NCBI GenBank assembly: GCA_035353395.1
Contig: DAOPZL010000004.1
Location: forward strand, 1 to 64,000
Direction of reading: 5' to 3'
DNA from: UBA1801 sp035353395
GTDB taxonomy: Bacteria; Acidobacteriota; Holophagae; Holophagales; Holophagaceae
Length of the DNA: 64,000 bases
Position numbers and translations under genes: made by a program. Shown here piece after piece: positions 60,642 to 64,000 of this stretch; within the stretch, counting starts at the first letter, position 1, and every line of letters starts with the position of its first letter. The notes beneath the pieces are model-generated. The model was given only the letters and a program-made list of their open reading frames with translations. It did not search any database and was not told the origin of the DNA.

Positions 60642-62060
60642 TCACTCTTCGGTCCCGTCGGTGAGTCCCAGCTCCCGGAGCTTGCGGTAGAGGGTCGTCC
60701 GGTCCTTCCCCAGGATGTCCGCCACCCGGCTCTTGCGGCGTTCGTGCTTCAGCAGCACCTGGATGTAGCGCCCCTCCAGCTCGTCGAGGGTCGGCAGGTG
60801 GTCCCAGCCCTCCACCAGCTCCAGCAGGGGCGTCTGGGCCCGGGGCAGTTCCACGTGGTGGGCCTGGAGATCCTCCCGGACCTTCTCGGGGATGTCCTCC
60901 GGCGTGATCTCGCGCCCCCGGCTGAGCTGGGTGAGGTGCTCGATGACGTTGCTCATCTCCCGGACGTTGCCGGGCCAGCTGTAGCGCTCCAGGAGGCGCA
61001 GGGCGTCGGCACGGATGCAGTAGGCGCGCCTGTCCTTCTCGCAGGCCTCCTCCAGGAAATGGCTCAGCAGGAGGGGGATGTCCGAGATCACCTTGCCCGT
61101 GTTCCCGTCCCTGGACCAGCGCTCCCGCACCGGAGGGACCCGGATCTCCACGACGCTCAGGCGGTAGTAGAGATCCTCGCGGAAGGTCCCCGCCTTCACC
61201 ATCTGGGCCAGGTCCCGGTTGGTGGCGGCGATCACCCGCACGTCCACCTTGACGGTCCTGTTCCCGCCCACCTTCCGCACTTCCTGTTCCTGCAGGACGC
61301 GCAGCAGGCGGACCTGGAAGCTGGGCGAAGTCTCCCCCACCTCGTCCAGGAAGATGGTCCCGCCGCTGGCCTCCTCGAAGAGGCCCTTCTTGTCGCCGAT
61401 GGCCCCCGTGAAGGAGCCCTTCACGTGGCCGAAGAGTTCGGATTCCAGGAGGGTCTCGGTGAGCGCGCCGCAGTTGACCGCCACGAAGGGCCGGTCCTTC
61501 CGGTCGCTGCTCTGGTGGATGGTCTGGGCGACCAGCTCCTTCCCCGTGCCGCTTTCGCCCGAGATCAGCACGGTCGTGCGGCTGTTCTGCAGGGAGGCGA
61601 TGGTCCGGTAGACGGCCATCATGCTCGGGCTCGACCCGATCATGACGCTGCGCGGGGCCGGACGCTGGGTCCCGGGGGACTTCCGGTTGTCCCGGCGGAC
61701 GAGGGCCCGCTTCACCAGGGCCTTCAGCTCCTCGTTGTTCCAGGGCTTGGACACGAAATCGAAGGCGCCTTCCTTGACCGCCTCGAGGGCGCGCTCCAGG
61801 GTCCCGAATCCCGTCAGCAGGATGGTCTCCACCCCCAGGGGCTTCGCGATCCTGAGCAGGTCCAGGCCGTCCTGGTCCGCCTCCAGGTTGATGTCCGAGA
61901 GCATCAGCTCGAAGCCGCCCCTGTTGAGGTGTTCGACAGCCTCCTGGGGACGGGTGGCCTTGACCACTTCCAGGCCCATGCCGTCCGGATCCCGGCCCAG
62001 CAGCAGCTCCAGGAGGTCGCAGGTCTCCTGACTGTCGTCCACCACCAGCACGCGCGCCAT
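60642..62060 (-). CDS. NtrC-family sigma-54 response regulator with GSFTGA loop
   Basis: A 472-residue regulator: receiver (about 1-120; D56 phosphorylation, K105), AAA+ domain (Walker A GESGTGKE starting near 168, DEVGETSPSFQVRLLRVLQE), and a C-terminal Fis-type HTH (KSRVADILGKDRTTLYRKLRELG). The sigma-54 contact loop is GSFTGA (215-220) instead of the usual GAFTGA, a Ser substitution that occurs in some active members. The partner kinase is not in the window. A minus-strand GATAAT at 62080-62085 could be the -10 box. Confidence 0.93.
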   Translation of the reverse strand: MARVLVVDDSQETCDLLELLLGRDPDGMGLEVVKATRPQEAVEHLNRGGFELMLSDINLEADQDGLDLLRIAKPLGVETILLTGFGTLERALEAVKEGAFDFVSKPWNNEELKALVKRALVRRDNRKSPGTQRPAPRSVMIGSSPSMMAVYRTIASLQNSRTTVLISGESGTGKELVAQTIHQSSDRKDRPFVAVNCGALTETLLESELFGHVKGSFTGAIGDKKGLFEEASGGTIFLDEVGETSPSFQVRLLRVLQEQEVRKVGGNRTVKVDVRVIAATNRDLAQMVKAGTFREDLYYRLSVVEIRVPPVRERWSRDGNTGKVISDIPLLLSHFLEEACEKDRRAYCIRADALRLLERYSWPGNVREMSNVIEHLTQLSRGREITPEDIPEKVREDLQAHHVELPRAQTPLLELVEGWDHLPTLDELEGRYIQVLLKHERRKSRVADILGKDRTTLYRKLRELGLTDGTEE

Positions 62061-62155
62061 GACTCCCCCATCCTTCCCGGATTATCGCATCCGGAGGTGG
62101 AAGTAGCCCCTAAAGGTCGATAAGCTAGCCTTTGTCGCACATCCTGGAGAGAACT

Positions 62156-62911
62156 ATGAAATTAACGATCAAGACCTTGCTGGCCACCCTGGTCTCGACG
62201 GCCTGCCTCCTGGCGGGCGACCTGACGATCACCTCCACCTCCAGGCACAAGGGCCCCATGGGGGCCTCGGGCGACGGCATCCAGACCGAGTACTTCAACG
62301 CGAACTACCAGAAGACCGTGGACGAGTCCACCCGGATCGACACCATGGTCGACTACGGCAAGGGCGTCTTCTACACCATCCACCACAAGGAGAAGAAGAT
62401 CGAGCTGATGACCTTCGACGACCTGGTCGCCATCGGGGAGGCCATGGAGGCCAGGATGGCGCAGATGGCCAACCTGCCGAAGGCCATCCAGGGGATGATG
62501 GGCGGGAAGGCCGGCGAGGCGAAGGTCGAGAAGCTGGGCGACGACACCGTGGCGGGCCGCCCCTGCAAGAAGTACAAGCTCACCGTCGGCAAGATCGTCG
62601 AGGAGCTGAGCCTGGACCCGAGCCTCAAGCCGCCCGTGAACCCGGCCGCCTTCGCCAAGTTCGCCAGGCTCCGGGGGAACATGTACGCCGGCCCGGCCGG
62701 GGCCTCCATGAAGAAGCTGACCGACGAGCTGGGCAAGCTGCAGGGCATGCCCCTGAAGACGCGCGTGACGGGGTTCATGGGCACCGAGAGCACCACGGAG
62801 GCCACCGAGGTCAAGACTTCGCCCATCCCCGCCTCCACCTTCGCCCTGCCCGCCGGCTACAAGACCGAGGACGTCGGCAAGAAGACGCTGAAGGAACTCC
62901 AGAAGAGCTGA
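62156..62911 (+). CDS. Secreted DUF4412-like protein
   Basis: A 251-residue protein with a signal peptide (MKLTIKTLLATLVSTACLLAGD). The mature part is a beta-rich domain (DLTITSTSRHKGPMG, RIDTMVDYGKGVFYTIHHKEKKIELMTFDD, DTVAGRPCKKYKL) of a kind associated with DUF4412; a confident family assignment would need a profile search. GGAGAG lies five bases before the ATG. It is divergent from the NtrC-type regulator, with 95 bases between. Confidence 0.72.
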   Translation: MKLTIKTLLATLVSTACLLAGDLTITSTSRHKGPMGASGDGIQTEYFNANYQKTVDESTRIDTMVDYGKGVFYTIHHKEKKIELMTFDDLVAIGEAMEARMAQMANLPKAIQGMMGGKAGEAKVEKLGDDTVAGRPCKKYKLTVGKIVEELSLDPSLKPPVNPAAFAKFARLRGNMYAGPAGASMKKLTDELGKLQGMPLKTRVTGFMGTESTTEATEVKTSPIPASTFALPAGYKTEDVGKKTLKELQKS

Positions 62912-62931
62912 AGCGGCGCGCCGTTCCGCCC

Positions 62932-62957
62932 GCAGGGACCGCTCCGGCGGTCCCTGC
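62932..62957 (+). terminator. Terminator-like hairpin after the DUF4412-like gene
   Basis: GCAGGGACCGC (62932-62942) and GCGGTCCCTGC (62947-62957) form a perfect 11-base stem with a TCCG tetraloop. The following T-run is short (TTG), so it may be a weak or factor-aided terminator. It lies 21 bases after the gene. Confidence 0.6.
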
Positions 62958-63051
62958 TTGCATTCGGCGGGCCGAGAGCCGACACTTGCCCCCCGGAAGT
63001 TGTCGCCAATTGCACAGCCATTTTTCTTCCCAGCCCTTAGAATCAAGGTCC

Positions 63052-63288
63052 ATGGCTACGAATCCCCTTCCCTTCGACGACGGTCTCGATCGGCTCGAAA
63101 GTCTCGTCCAGCAGCTGGAGGACGGGCACCTGACCCTCGAGGAGGCCCTCCTGCGGTTCGAGGAAGGGGTCGCCCTGAGCCAGGGCCTGCACCAGCAGCT
63201 CGCCGACGCCCAGCGGAAGGTGGAAGTCCTCAAGCAGGGACTGGGCGGCGAGTACCGGGCCGAGCCTTTGGAGGAAGAACAGCCTTGA
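63052..63288 (+). CDS. xseB: Exodeoxyribonuclease VII small subunit
   Basis: A 78-residue helical subunit of exonuclease VII. The pattern FDDGLDRLESLVQQLEDGHLTLEEALLRFEEGVALSQ is characteristic. It works with XseA, which is not in this window. It is followed by a polyprenyl synthase, with the two reading frames overlapping (TTGA), an arrangement common across bacteria (xseB-ispA). Confidence 0.93.
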   Translation: MATNPLPFDDGLDRLESLVQQLEDGHLTLEEALLRFEEGVALSQGLHQQLADAQRKVEVLKQGLGGEYRAEPLEEEQP

Positions 63289-64000
63289 ACACCCATCCCA
63301 ACGGCCTCGTCAGGGCCGACCTCGACCGCCTCGTGCCCGTTTTCGAAGCCAAGTACCTCCAGCCCTTCCTCGATGGGGAGGCGATGCGCCTCGCGGAGGC
63401 GATGAAGTACAGCCTGGAGGCGGGGGGAAAGCGCGTGCGGCCGGTGCTCTGCATGCTGGCGGCGGAAGCCGTGGGCGGGAAGGCCGAGGAGGCGCTCTCC
63501 TGCGCGGTGGCCCTGGAGTTCATCCACACCTATTCCCTGATCCACGACGATCTCCCGGCCATGGACGACGACGACCTGCGGAGAGGCAAGCCCACGAGCC
63601 ACGTGGTCTTCGGCGAAGGCCAGGCCATCCTCGCGGGCGACGGCCTGCTGACGGAGGCCTTCCAGGTGATCGCCGCCGACGGGGGCCTGCCCGCCGACCG
63701 GCGGATCGAGGCGGTGCGCGTCCTGTCGGAGGCCGCGGGCTGGCGCGGCATGGTGGGCGGCCAGTCCCTGGACCTGCTCGGCGAGGAACTCACCCGCACG
63801 GGCCAGCCCTACGGCCTCGAGCACCTCCAGCTCATCCACCGCCTGAAGACCGGCGCCCTCCTGCGGGCCGCCGTGGAGCTGGGGGCCGTGGCGGCGGGAG
63901 CCCAGTCGGCCCAGCGGCGGACCCTCCGGGAAGCCGGCGCCCTCCTGGGCCTCGCCTTCCAGATCCAGGACGACATCCTGGACGCCACCGCCACGGAAGC
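63285..64000 (+). CDS. ispA: Polyprenyl diphosphate synthase (farnesyl/geranyl type), cut by window end
   Basis: The first 238 residues are visible. They contain the substrate-binding YSLEAGGKRVRPVLCML, the first Asp-rich motif LIHDDLPAMDDDDLRRG, RGMVGGQSLDLL, HRLKTGALLRAAVELGA and the second Asp-rich motif FQIQDDILD. It makes farnesyl or geranylgeranyl diphosphate for quinones and undecaprenyl phosphate. The TTG start at 63285 overlaps the xseB stop and follows GGAGG by ten bases. The C-terminus lies beyond the window. Confidence 0.88.
   Translation, partial: MNTHPNGLVRADLDRLVPVFEAKYLQPFLDGEAMRLAEAMKYSLEAGGKRVRPVLCMLAAEAVGGKAEEALSCAVALEFIHTYSLIHDDLPAMDDDDLRRGKPTSHVVFGEGQAILAGDGLLTEAFQVIAADGGLPADRRIEAVRVLSEAAGWRGMVGGQSLDLLGEELTRTGQPYGLEHLQLIHRLKTGALLRAAVELGAVAAGAQSAQRRTLREAGALLGLAFQIQDDILDATATE

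Noticed and set aside
1..64000. CRISPR arrays, insertion sequences, prophage genes, tRNA or rRNA genes
   Set aside because: I saw no regularly spaced repeats, transposases, integrases, phage structural genes or RNA gene features anywhere.

Overview
The window looks like chromosome of a high-GC (about 68-70% by eye), didderm, respiring bacterium. kdsA, heptosyltransferase-type GT9, a patatin/beta-barrel protein and SPOR and DUF1573 proteins point to a Gram-negative envelope. Several genes (NFACT, SNF2/SWIM pair, nuo, dipeptide ABC system) are in an arrangement I would expect of Acidobacteriota, perhaps class Holophagae; that placement is inference. Genes are packed tightly, and many neighbours share an ATGA or TGATG stop/start overlap, so most runs on one strand are probably operons. 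Two 100-N assembly gaps (34482-34581, 42290-42389) interrupt genes.

Layout. 1-222 is AT-rich noncoding DNA. 223-2046 is a secreted beta-lactamase-fold serine hydrolase. 2163-15909 is a peptide and sulfur amino acid island, almost all on the minus strand: dipeptide/oligopeptide ABC transporter (binding protein, two permeases, two ATPases), a divergent DUF4438 gene, M55 D-aminopeptidase, M19 dipeptidase, XRE-cupin regulator, CocE/X-Pro peptidase-like hydrolase, cysteine desulfidase-like enzyme and a PatB/MalY C-S lyase. Its upstream end has a promoter with a dyad and a hairpin-rich leader. 16124-22957 holds an AraC regulator with a DHH phosphoesterase, a class V PLP enzyme, a PilZ-receiver protein, kdsA, an Lrp regulator and an EamA exporter. 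22947-28176 holds a DUF2339/DUF3999 pair, NFACT and a SPOR protein.

28228-31161 is a compact four-gene cassette (acyl carrier protein, dehydratase, intact ketosynthase, ketosynthase-like partner that has lost the whole catalytic triad) resembling a minimal type II polyketide/fatty-acid system. 31291-36221 is nuoABCD, a double-CDGSH iron-sulfur gene, nuoE (broken by a gap) and nuoF; nuoG-N are absent. 36226-41152 holds an EamA exporter, roadblock protein, queA, a large helical-repeat protein and a HisA-like barrel lacking the usual first catalytic Asp. 41246-45556 is a SWIM protein and SNF2 helicase separated by a gap that appears to be false.

45586-53764 contains rpiB, rph, a patatin-beta-barrel protein, an EamA exporter, DUF1573 and two glycosyltransferases. 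53825-59740 carries an NtrC-type regulator, a pseudopilin, yceD(DUF177)-rpmF-plsX, pyrH and an FAD-linked oxidase. 59879-64000 holds two paralogous tiny secreted Lys/Ala/Pro-rich proteins, a second NtrC-type regulator, a secreted DUF4412-like protein, xseB and the start of a polyprenyl synthase cut by the window edge.
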